Part shown: positions 42,530 to 50,659 of the stretch, piece after piece
How the letters are laid out: the number at the start of each line of letters is the position of its first letter
Position numbering within the stretch: the stretch's first letter is position 1
NCBI GenBank assembly: GCA_009841145.1
Contig: VXMJ01000020.1
Coordinates: 87,128 to 151,127 of the forward strand
Source: Caldilineaceae bacterium SB0661_bin_34
GTDB taxonomy: Bacteria; Chloroflexota; Anaerolineae; Caldilineales; Caldilineaceae
Reading direction: 5' to 3'
Length of the DNA stretch: 64,000 bases
Position numbers and translations under genes: made by a program
The notes under the pieces: generated by a model
Seen by the model: the letters and a program-made list of their open reading frames with translations, nothing else
Database searches by the model: none
Told to the model about the DNA's origin: nothing

Positions 42530-45160
42530 ATGCGCTTGGAGAGCGTGTCCGCTAGTCGCAGCAGCATTCAATTGCGGGTCTTGGGGCTGATTGTTGCGGC
42601 CCTGTTGCTCTTTGCCCATCAAAACGTGGTGGCTGAAGCTCAGAATTCCCATCAGACCCACATCGTTCGGACAGGCGACACCTTGGTCTCCATTGCAGAG
42701 CAATACAAAACGACAGTAGCCCAGTTAAGGCAGCTCAACAATCTGTCGGAAACTGAGGCTCTGTACGTTGGCCACACGTTGATCGTGTCCCAGGTAGGCG
42801 TCTCTACCCCGCCGTCCACTCGCTCGGTGGTGCACTCAGCATGCCCTGTTTTGCACACGGTTCAGAGAGGCGAAACATTATGGGCCATTGCCAACCGCTA
42901 TGACGTAAGCCTGACCGGCATTGCCCAAGCCAACAACCTATCGAACCATCGCCTGATTCGAGTCGGACAATCGCTTTGCATTCCGGGTACCACCAGTCAG
43001 CCGTCTCCTACTCCCGGGCGCACCGGACCTCAACCCCAACCCGGCACAGCCAGCTATACAGTGCTGGGTGGCGACACGCTCTTTTTGATTGCCCGCGCAC
43101 ACGGTGTTTCTGTGCAAGATCTGATCGAGGCCAATGGCATCACCGACCCGAGAAGGTTGTATCCCGGCCAGGTATTGCGGATTCCCGGTTCAAGCATGGT
43201 GGAAACAGGAAGTACCGGAACCACACCTGCTGACACCGATCCAACATCTGGTTTCTTTACGGTCCAGTTTTTCAACAACCTGAGCTTCACCGGATCCCCA
43301 GTCCTGACACAGCAAGTCGCACCAGGCACTCGCTTTGACTGGGGCTTGGCTGCTCCAGGCCCGCAGGTCAATGCCGATCACTTCACCGCCAGGCTGGAAG
43401 GCCAATTCAGTTTCGAAGAAGGCCTGCACCGTTTCAGCGTGACTGTTGACGACGGCATGCGACTGTATGTGGACAACAATCTGGTCCACGAAGCTTGGCA
43501 CGATCAGGCTGCCACCACCCATGAGGTCGATGTGCATTTGACGGCTGGCCTTCATCAGGTGCGTCTGGATTACTACGAACGGGCATCCTCTGCAAGTCTG
43601 TGGCTCCGTTGGCAACGGCTGACTCCTGGGTTGATTGCGGCCCCGCCATTACCCCCCGTTGCTCCTATGCCAGTGCCAAACCCTCCAGCCGATGCTTTCA
43701 ATCTGCAGTTTTTCAACAACGTGGACCTGAGCGGGCCACCTGTGCTAACCCAAGTCGCGCCAGTGGGAAAACGGTTTGACTGGGGTACAGGTTCCCCAGG
43801 TCCTCAAGTCCACAAGGACAATTTCAGTGCCCGCATGGAAGGTAACTTCCACTTCACTGAAGGCACCTATCGCTTTTTTGTAACCACTGATGATGGTTTA
43901 CGTCTATACATTGATGGTGAACTGGTGTTGGATGAATGGGGGGACTCGCCGGAGCTCACCTCCTATAAGGACATCGACCTGGCGTCGGGTTCGCATCACG
44001 TACTGCTGGAATATTACGAAAGTGGCGGCGTCGCGGTCATGTGGCTGCGTTGGCAACCTCTATTCCCCTCAAACACAAGGATTCCACAGACTGCTATCAC
44101 TCCTCCTACACCAGGTTCAGGCACTTACACTGAAGAAGACAAACGGGCATTGTTCCACGCCATTCTGAATAACGACATAGTGACGGTGCGTCGCATGATC
44201 GCCAGTACGGGATTTCCAAGGTTCCGCAACAGATTGAGCGGTACGGCCCTGCACTGGGCAGCCAGAGTGGATGCCTTGGAAATCATGGCCTTGCTACTAA
44301 CTTACCCTGAGGCGGACCCCAACGTTCGTTTTGACAATGCCAATTCAGACCCCTGGAACAAAAACCGGACCCCGCTTCATGAAGCTGCCACGCACGGCAA
44401 TGCGGCAATGTCGGAGCTGTTGCTTGCTCATGGAGCCGATCCTTCGCTTGCCACGAGAAAAGGTTTTACCGCTTTGCACTTTGCCGCGAGCAGCAAACAT
44501 ACGGATGTGGTTGAAATACTCCTGAAACACAATGCCGATCCCAATGTTCAGGAACAGTTTTCAGGGAATTCCCCCTTGCACAGCGCCACAAGATGGAAAC
44601 CCGATCCAGAAGTTCTGGAAATCCTGTTGAGACATCGAAGGATCAGACCCAATCTGAGGAATCACGATGGGCAAACAGCCTTGCATGAGACAATTGTTTT
44701 CGGGCACAGAGCACAGTTGGCGATTTTGCTCGACCATCCTGAGGTCGATCCCAATATAAGGGATGACTCCGGTCGGACCCCACTCTATCAGGCTGTGGCA
44801 AACGAGAACAAGGAACTTGTGAAGTTGCTACTGGACAACAGGGAAACAGATCCCAATAAACGGAATGACATAGGATTCACCGCACTCTACCGGGCCGTGT
44901 ATGATGAAAACGAGGATCTTGTGGAGTTGTTACTTGACCACCGGAAAACAGATCCCAACATCGACACCAAGAAGGAGTGGACTCCATTGTTCAGGGCTGT
45001 TTCGAATGGTGACCGCGACATTGTTAAGCTATTGCTGGAACATGATGATATTGATGCTGAAATCGAAACTCAAGGTTGGACGCCACTGATGTTGGCTTAC
45101 CACGAAGGCTTTGACAGAATCGCAAGATTGTTGGAAAGGCACCTTGGCTACCAGGGTTAG
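42530..45160 (+). CDS. Secreted LysM-PA14-ankyrin repeat protein
   Basis: An 876-aa exported protein: signal peptide (SSIQLRVLGLIVAALLLFA, cleaved near AEAQ); three LysM domains (43-86, 108-152, 176-219; HTVQRGETLWAIANRYDVS is typical) for peptidoglycan or chitin-like glycans; two PA14 beta-barrel domains (242-362, 389-509; TVDDGMRLYVDN and TTDDGLRLYIDGEL carry the DDG); and seven or eight ankyrin repeats (about 535-870; GTALHWAARVDALEIMALLL, TPLHEAATHGNAAMSELLLA). It should sit on the cell wall and bind proteins and glycans. Ankyrin proteins outside the cell often act in host interaction. ATG 42491 (13 residues longer) is an alternative start. Confidence 0.9.
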   Translation: MRLESVSASRSSIQLRVLGLIVAALLLFAHQNVVAEAQNSHQTHIVRTGDTLVSIAEQYKTTVAQLRQLNNLSETEALYVGHTLIVSQVGVSTPPSTRSVVHSACPVLHTVQRGETLWAIANRYDVSLTGIAQANNLSNHRLIRVGQSLCIPGTTSQPSPTPGRTGPQPQPGTASYTVLGGDTLFLIARAHGVSVQDLIEANGITDPRRLYPGQVLRIPGSSMVETGSTGTTPADTDPTSGFFTVQFFNNLSFTGSPVLTQQVAPGTRFDWGLAAPGPQVNADHFTARLEGQFSFEEGLHRFSVTVDDGMRLYVDNNLVHEAWHDQAATTHEVDVHLTAGLHQVRLDYYERASSASLWLRWQRLTPGLIAAPPLPPVAPMPVPNPPADAFNLQFFNNVDLSGPPVLTQVAPVGKRFDWGTGSPGPQVHKDNFSARMEGNFHFTEGTYRFFVTTDDGLRLYIDGELVLDEWGDSPELTSYKDIDLASGSHHVLLEYYESGGVAVMWLRWQPLFPSNTRIPQTAITPPTPGSGTYTEEDKRALFHAILNNDIVTVRRMIASTGFPRFRNRLSGTALHWAARVDALEIMALLLTYPEADPNVRFDNANSDPWNKNRTPLHEAATHGNAAMSELLLAHGADPSLATRKGFTALHFAASSKHTDVVEILLKHNADPNVQEQFSGNSPLHSATRWKPDPEVLEILLRHRRIRPNLRNHDGQTALHETIVFGHRAQLAILLDHPEVDPNIRDDSGRTPLYQAVANENKELVKLLLDNRETDPNKRNDIGFTALYRAVYDENEDLVELLLDHRKTDPNIDTKKEWTPLFRAVSNGDRDIVKLLLEHDDIDAEIETQGWTPLMLAYHEGFDRIARLLERHLGYQG

Positions 45161-45172
45161 GAAAGGTGATTG

Positions 45173-45345
45173 GCTCAAGGAAGCCACTGGCAGGCTGCGG
45201 AAGAATGGGTTTTGGATGACACCGGCCCCTACGCGCGGGTTGTCGAGATCGTCCCCTGGGGGCGGTGGCCCGTCCTTGGCACGGAAGTTCTTGAGGCTGG
45301 CGGCCGCCTCGCTCAGGGTGCCATCCACCCTGAGCAGGCCGCATG
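45173..45345 (-). other. Decayed coding fragment sharing a tail with 40187-40227
   Basis: The minus strand reads TLSEAAASLKNFRAKDGPPP then DDLDNPRV and VIQNPFFRSLPVAS. The last part matches, over about 40 bases, the segment VFQNPFFSSLL at 40187-40227 on the plus strand, which follows an IS5-type remnant. It may be the end of another IS copy or of a small mobile gene; I do not recognise the family. Confidence 0.4.
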
Positions 45346-45406
45346 TCCCGGCCGCTCTCCTTCGGCCGGGGTAGAATTCGGCAACGGCACACGCAGGGAA
45401 CATGCT

Positions 45407-46681
45407 ATGGCCACCGCCATTCGGGAACGGGAACGAATACAGGCGACACCCAACGGGCTCGTGCGGGACCGGTACGCCGACCCAACCATGACACGCGCGG
45501 CGCGGGAAAAGAGGATTGCTTGGCGGCTGGATCATCTGGATGAGTGGCAGCGCGACCTGGAGAACCTGGCCCACTATGATCCGCGCTACGCCTACGATGT
45601 CGCCCACGAGTACGACCATGATTGGACTACCGACCCCGACTATGGCCCCAGGGCCATCGATCTGCTTGAATTCGACGAGGATGGCGTGCAGCACCGCGAG
45701 GATACCCGACCACAGGCCATTGAACTGCACATGCGCGACACCCTCCAGGACCGGTTCGGCCACCGTGTGGTGTACCAGAACCGCTACGGTTTCGTGGAGG
45801 AAATCGCTGAGAACCTTGGGCTGCTAACCCGGCAGGGCCGCCCGTCGAATACCATCAAGCCCGATTTGATGGTGATGCCGTCGGAGGAGGAGCTGCTGAG
45901 TGACCAAGACCCGGACCGCAGGCCCAGACCCGACGATCCCGTCCCCGAGTTGGTGCTGGAAATCCTGTCCGAATCCACGGCAGCACGGGACCTGGGCGAC
46001 AAGAGGCTGCTTTATGAGGCCCTGGGCGTTCACGAGTACCTGGTCTACGACCTTGGTGGCAAGCGGCGACCGGGTTCGCCCCGGTCGCTGCTGTTGTACC
46101 GGCTGGAGGGTGGGATCTACCGACAGATGGCCCCCGAGCCGAAACGATCCTCGTCGGATCCGGACCGGCACTGGAGCGACGTGTTCGGTACGTACATCCG
46201 TTTCTTGCCGGACGTGCGAGAGAACGCCGAGGAGTTTCGCAAGTTGCCGGAAGGGAACCGGCCGCCGCCCCGCTTCCAGTGGTGGGATACCGCGGAGTCT
46301 CGTTGGCGCGACCATGAAACCGATGCCGAGATCGAGCGGGACCGGGTCGTGCAGGAACGAGACCGGATCGTGCAGGAACGAGACCGGGTCGTGCAGGAAA
46401 ATGACCGGATTGCCCAGGAACGAGACCAGGCAGTGCAGGAACGAGACCGGCTCGCTCAGGAAAGGACAAGCATGGCCATCGACCTGCTGCGCGCGCATCT
46501 GGGGTCGGAACTGGCGACAGCACACCGGAATCGAATCGAGGCAGTCTGGCACCGGGACGGTCCGCCAACGGATGTGGTCGACCGCATCCTGCAGGTGCGG
46601 TCAACACCCGACGCGTGGCAGTCGCTGTTACTACCGGACAAACCTGACAACGACACCGGTTCTGCCGTCACCAACACCTGA
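45407..46681 (+). CDS. Uma2 (DUF820) protein with repeat-encoded coiled coil
   Basis: A 424-aa protein. About residues 100-270 are a Uma2 domain of the restriction-endonuclease fold: KPDLMVMPSEEEL, ELVLEILSESTAARDLGDKR and GVHEYLVYDLGG give the D, E and K positions. The N-terminal ~90 residues are charged and helical. Residues about 310-355 are six heptads (RDRVVQERDRIVQERD...) forming a coiled coil; a helical end (MAIDLLRAHLGSELATAHRNR) follows. The start ATG 45407 has AGGGA eight bases upstream. It resembles the gene at 16561-17730 in plan (Uma2 plus heptads). The coil probably makes it oligomeric; function is unknown. Confidence 0.86.
   Translation: MATAIRERERIQATPNGLVRDRYADPTMTRAAREKRIAWRLDHLDEWQRDLENLAHYDPRYAYDVAHEYDHDWTTDPDYGPRAIDLLEFDEDGVQHREDTRPQAIELHMRDTLQDRFGHRVVYQNRYGFVEEIAENLGLLTRQGRPSNTIKPDLMVMPSEEELLSDQDPDRRPRPDDPVPELVLEILSESTAARDLGDKRLLYEALGVHEYLVYDLGGKRRPGSPRSLLLYRLEGGIYRQMAPEPKRSSSDPDRHWSDVFGTYIRFLPDVRENAEEFRKLPEGNRPPPRFQWWDTAESRWRDHETDAEIERDRVVQERDRIVQERDRVVQENDRIAQERDQAVQERDRLAQERTSMAIDLLRAHLGSELATAHRNRIEAVWHRDGPPTDVVDRILQVRSTPDAWQSLLLPDKPDNDTGSAVTNT
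46340..46465 (+). repeat. Six tandem 21-bp repeats encoding heptads
   Basis: Six units of gaccgggtcgtgcaggaacg plus one base, starting at 46340, 46361, 46382, 46403, 46424 and 46445, with increasing divergence in the last three. Each codes one heptad, DRVVQER, so copy-number change alters coil length without breaking the frame. Confidence 0.92.
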
Positions 46682-46704
46682 CGGCGGCACAACCCCCGGA
46701 ATTG

Positions 46705-46729
46705 GCCGCGGGGTCTCAGCCCCCGCGGC
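46705..46729 (+). terminator. GC-rich hairpin after the Uma2 gene
   Basis: A perfect 9-bp stem GCCGCGGGG/CCCCGCGGC with a 7-base loop lies 23 bases after the stop codon. No T-tract follows, so termination efficiency is uncertain. Confidence 0.5.
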
Positions 46730-47060
46730 GAACTTCCATCCCCCACACTCCGCAGACAACGGCCAACTACGAACAGATGTGTCCAGTGGATGTCGCGCTC
46801 ACTCCCGCGCGTCGGTGGTCCCCACCTTCTTCCACGGTTGCTTTTTGAGCGAAACCGGCGTGGTCAGGCAGCGGCTGCAACTCCCACCAACAAACAGTAG
46901 CTACTGCCACCTAACCAACACGGAAAATCGAACCCCCTACGACGTTGTCTGACTTTCTGCCTCAACAACCGCTGCAGACGAGAATCTGTGATCACTACGG
47001 CCTCAAGGTATCCGGTTCCTTGAACACCTGCTTGTCCACTTGACCAGCCACCATCACGTG
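46730..47060 (+). other. Intergenic region
   Basis: About 330 bases between the hairpin and the DHODH-like gene. I see no gene, repeat or clear promoter. Confidence 0.4.
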
Positions 47061-48131
47061 ATGTTGTCCTCCCTTCGCAACCAATTCGTCCCACCCTTGC
47101 TGGACGGCTACGGAGCCCTCTACTCGAGATTGGGCCGCCCCAAGCCTGGAGAAGAGGAAACCTTCAGGGCCAAGCTTCTGCAAGACTACCTTGGCCCCGC
47201 GGACCAACACTCCGACCTGCTCCGCTTAGGTCACAAACTTGGCTCTTTGCTGCTTCCTCAGGCTCCCGTTCAGGTGGGAGGAGTTCAGTTACCCCAGCCT
47301 TTCATTCTGGCGGGAGGCTGGATCAAGGGCAGAGGCTATGCTAACGAGAGCGAAGCTCTGGCCCATGTTGTCCGCTCCGATTCGTTCCTGCCGGGCTGGC
47401 GCATACTGCCCTTGTTGGCCGGGCCGGTGGAGTACGGCTCGTTCAACCGTTGGCCCCGACTCGCACCCGGTGTCTCCGGCAACCCCGGTATCCGCGCCGC
47501 GACAGCCTATTTGTCCTTGCATCAATCGGGCCTTCCTTCCACCTACGGACTCAACATCTCACCCCCTCCGGTACCGGGTGATGATGAAGAAATGCGACAG
47601 GAGATCACCGAGTCCCTGGAGATCATCTTCGCCGCGGACCTCAAACCGTCCTGGCTCACCCTGAACCTCGCGCACATCATGATGGACCCGGAGTTGACTG
47701 CCACAGTCGATAACCTCGTGGAGGTGGCCAGTCAAGCCATGCCCGCCGCCACCCCGCTTTGGTTCAAGGTGAGTCCCGAGCTGACGGCAACCCGTTATCG
47801 AGAACTTCTGGAACTGTGCGATAAATGCAACGTCAGGGCCATCATCGCGACCGATGTCCTTTTCCAGTACCACCCGGATGGCTCGCCGGCTTTCCTGAGT
47901 GGCAAGCCACTCGCCCCCTTGGCACGCAAAGCCCAGATCGCCCTGGCCACCTTGAAACACATCCACGGTCATGAAGTGGACCTCGTGGCCTGTGGTGGAA
48001 TTTTGGCCGGTCGGGATCTGCCCGCATTGGCACGGTTGGGAATCCGAGCCTGGCAATACCATTCGGCTCTGCATCACCGAGGTCCGCTTGCCGCCCCCCT
48101 GATCTGGTGGGAGGCCGAAAGACGACGCTGA
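47061..48131 (+). CDS. Dihydroorotate dehydrogenase-like flavoprotein
   Basis: A 356-aa TIM-barrel protein in the DHODH class. Visible points are the N-terminal FILAGGWIKGRGYANESEA (place of the A.G...k), the central STYGLNISPPPVPGDDEEM, LWFKVSPELTATRYRELLEL, IIATDVLFQ and the flavin phosphate motif LVACGGILAGRDLPALARLG. These resemble class 2 enzymes, which pass electrons to quinone in pyrimidine synthesis. The catalytic Ser/Cys and the NTT-type motif are not clear-cut, so it may be a divergent paralogue rather than the housekeeping PyrD. ATG 47061 is preferred to TTG 47040. Confidence 0.7.
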   Translation: MLSSLRNQFVPPLLDGYGALYSRLGRPKPGEEETFRAKLLQDYLGPADQHSDLLRLGHKLGSLLLPQAPVQVGGVQLPQPFILAGGWIKGRGYANESEALAHVVRSDSFLPGWRILPLLAGPVEYGSFNRWPRLAPGVSGNPGIRAATAYLSLHQSGLPSTYGLNISPPPVPGDDEEMRQEITESLEIIFAADLKPSWLTLNLAHIMMDPELTATVDNLVEVASQAMPAATPLWFKVSPELTATRYRELLELCDKCNVRAIIATDVLFQYHPDGSPAFLSGKPLAPLARKAQIALATLKHIHGHEVDLVACGGILAGRDLPALARLGIRAWQYHSALHHRGPLAAPLIWWEAERRR

Positions 48132-48477
48132 GCCGACATTGGAGGAACGTGGGCGGTACCAGCGGGGCTAGTCTGGCACTACAGTTGTAAAGCAGCAAGC
48201 TGGACACGCTGGCGGTAGTAGCAGCACTGGACGTCCAAGCGCGACTCCGTTCCCAGGTCGGCCAGTGGTCCGTGGTAGGGACGATACACAGCCACATCCA
48301 CCACTGCGGGCGCCGCACTCGGACATGCCGCAATGAAGCGATGAAAACCGACTCAAGACTGTCCAAGCCGGTCAATGCCTACATGTGGATTCCTCGTGAC
48401 CCAAGACTTCTAAAATGATGTATCTTCAACGAACAGTCCCATTCTTACGCGTCCCTGATTAAATTTGCTGGCGCTCC
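48132..48477. other. Intergenic region with a possible coding remnant
   Basis: About 345 bases between two converging genes. On the minus strand, about 48185-48370, a 58-codon stretch reads IAACPSAAPAVVDVAVYRP then LADLGTESRLDVQCCYYRQR without a start codon and preceded by a TGA. It looks more protein-like than chance but I cannot name it. Confidence 0.35.
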
Positions 48478-49338
48478 CTATTTCCCATAACCCATGCGTA
48501 GCCCTTCCACAAAGTAGGGTTGGAAAATTAGATACAGGACCAGAAGTGGCAGCACGGTCAGCACGGACCCGGCCATAACCAAACCATAGTTGATGTTGAA
48601 TTCGCTCTGAACCGTTGCCAACCCCACAACCAGCGTGCGCATTTCGTTCGCGCGCAGGACAATCAGGGGCCAGAGGAAGGCATTCCAGGCATTCATCACG
48701 GTGAAGATGCCCAAGGCTGCCATGCCTGGCGTGGACAGGGGTATGACAATGGACCAAAAAATCCTGAGCTCGCTGGCCCCGTCAATGTTGGCCACTTCAA
48801 TCAGGGCTGTGGGCAGACTGGTTATGTACTGCCGCATCAGGAATATGCCGAAGGGCGTCGCCAAAGCGGGGATGATGAGGGCCCAGTAAGTGTTGAACAG
48901 GCGGAACACACGGATGATTTGGAAGGAAGGCAGTAGTACCACCGCTACCGGTACCATCATGGTGGCGAGGAGCAGGGCGAACACCAAGTCGCGGCCATAA
49001 AACTCCTTCTTGGCGAAGATGTACCCGGACAAGGTGTTTAGCAGCAGGCTGCCCGCCGTGATCAGAGTGGTGGTAAACACCGTATTGAAGAACCAGCGTG
49101 GAAACAGACCCTTTTGAAACCGGAAAATGATCTCAACGTAGTTGTCCAGGGACGGATTGTCCGGAATCAGGGTGGGTGGGTACGTCATCATGGTGAATGA
49201 CTTCGTGAAGGACGTGGATGCCATGAACAGGAATGGCACCACCGTTACCACCGACATGGTGATCATCACGGCATAGAATCCGGCCTGCCACAAGCGGGTG
49301 GCGCGCCGGGTGCGCATGCTACCGAAACTTGTGGTCAT
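48478..49338 (-). CDS. Carbohydrate ABC transporter permease, MalG/UgpE type
   Basis: A 286-aa membrane permease with six hydrophobic segments; EAA loop EVANIDGASELRIFWSIVIP, and FLMRQYITSLPTALIEVA before it. It ends LYLIFQPYFVEGLRMGYGK, the MalG-type tail. It is the last gene of a three-gene importer operon (binding protein 50660-51979, MalF-type 49513-50421, this gene), in the usual order. No ATPase is adjacent, as in the first sugar importer of this window. Confidence 0.93.
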   Translation of the reverse strand: MTTSFGSMRTRRATRLWQAGFYAVMITMSVVTVVPFLFMASTSFTKSFTMMTYPPTLIPDNPSLDNYVEIIFRFQKGLFPRWFFNTVFTTTLITAGSLLLNTLSGYIFAKKEFYGRDLVFALLLATMMVPVAVVLLPSFQIIRVFRLFNTYWALIIPALATPFGIFLMRQYITSLPTALIEVANIDGASELRIFWSIVIPLSTPGMAALGIFTVMNAWNAFLWPLIVLRANEMRTLVVGLATVQSEFNINYGLVMAGSVLTVLPLLVLYLIFQPYFVEGLRMGYGK

Positions 49339-49371
49339 GGACTGCTCCGGCCCTCCTCTGGATGATTATGA

Positions 49372-49420
49372 AGCGGAAGCCCGCGCCACGGAGCGGAAGC
49401 CCGCGCCACGGAGCGGAACC
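49372..49420 (+). repeat. 20-bp tandem repeats between two ABC permease genes
   Basis: agcggaagcccgcgccacgg occurs at 49372-49391 and 49392-49411, with a partial third copy to 49420, in the 174-bp gap between the MalF- and MalG-type genes. It enlarges the spacing where permease genes usually overlap or touch. Confidence 0.85.
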
Positions 49421-49512
49421 CGGACCGCGGTGCGGGTGAATCGGATGCCGGCATGGTGCTGGCGGGCCGGGCTTCACCTGCCTGGCGGACGGGAAATGTG
49501 GGCGGCCATGCA

Positions 49513-50421
49513 TCAATATTCGATGTCGGTGCGGAAAAACCGAAGCTGCATCAGGGACAGGGTCAGGATGACGATCAGGAGCACCACTCCCATGGTGCTG
49601 GCGAAGCCGATGTTGTCCGCCTCGAAAGCCTGCTGGTACACATACCAGCTAACCGTGGAGGTGGACCAGGCGGGCCCACCCTTGGTCAGGACATAGACAG
49701 CGTCGAACAGCTGAAAGTTGAAAATGGTGGCCATGATGAAGCAGAACCCCAGAGCCGGCCGTAACAGGGGCAAGGTTATGCTGCGGATAATGCGCCAGAA
49801 TTGGGCACCGTCGATGCGCGCCGCCTCGTACATCTCGCGCGGTATGGCCTGAAGCGCGGCAAACAGGATGATGACGTAGAACCCAAACCCACGCCAGATT
49901 TCCATCATCACGATGGCGGGGATGGCATAGGTGGGATTTCCAAGCCAGTCGATTCCCGGCACACCGAACCAGCCCAGAATATGGTTCAAGGGGCCGAAAT
50001 CCCGATTGACAATGTAGGCCCAGATGTTGGCCGCGATCACCACCGGAGTGATGAGAGGGAAATAAAACGTGCCGCGGAAGAAGCCTTGGCCCTTGGGCAC
50101 CTGAAAGACGATGATGGCGACCACAATGGACAGCACAATGACGGTGGGCACCGTCATCACGGCATAGAGGACTGTGTTCTGCAGTGTGCGCAGGAAGATG
50201 GGGTGGCTGGCAGCCCGCACGTAGTTGGCAAAGCCCACAAAGGTCTTCGGGCCCAGCATACTGCCCTTCGTCAATGAGTAGTAGATGCTCCAGAAAAGGG
50301 GAACGGTGGAGAATCCAAAAATGATCAGCAGGCTGGGCGACAGCAACAGGTACCAGAACAGGGACCGGCGCACCTTGCGCCAGGTCCGGTGCCGGGCAAT
50401 GCCCGGAGACGAGAGGCTCAT
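49513..50421 (-). CDS. Carbohydrate ABC transporter permease, MalF/UgpA type
   Basis: A 302-aa permease with six membrane helices, EAA loop EAARIDGAQFWRIIRSITLP, and the conserved FSTVPLFWSIYYSLTKGS near the N-terminus. A further conserved stretch is YVLTKGGPAWSTSTVSWYVY. It pairs with the MalG-type gene downstream. The N-terminal LSSPGIARHRTWRKVRRS is a normal basic cytoplasmic segment. Confidence 0.93.
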   Translation of the reverse strand: MSLSSPGIARHRTWRKVRRSLFWYLLLSPSLLIIFGFSTVPLFWSIYYSLTKGSMLGPKTFVGFANYVRAASHPIFLRTLQNTVLYAVMTVPTVIVLSIVVAIIVFQVPKGQGFFRGTFYFPLITPVVIAANIWAYIVNRDFGPLNHILGWFGVPGIDWLGNPTYAIPAIVMMEIWRGFGFYVIILFAALQAIPREMYEAARIDGAQFWRIIRSITLPLLRPALGFCFIMATIFNFQLFDAVYVLTKGGPAWSTSTVSWYVYQQAFEADNIGFASTMGVVLLIVILTLSLMQLRFFRTDIEY

Positions 50422-50659
50422 ACAACTACATCCTGGGCCGAGAGGACCTGCGGGGCAGGCCGGAGGGATGAACGCTCCTTACCTTGTTCCAGGCACGGTG
50501 ACCGGAGAGGAGATGAAAATGGTGCCACCCATCCTTGGCGTGCCTTGGACACTGCTTCCACCACATAGGAAACCAGGATTGGGCTGCAATCCCCACGGCT
50601 TGCCAGACTGGCGGCATGGATGGGGTGCCGCCAGTCCGGAATCATGCAGGTGATTGGGG

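Noticed and set aside
49372-49420. CRISPR array
   Set aside because: The copies are directly adjacent without spacers; no cas genes are present. The same applies to 21698-21733 and 46340-46465.
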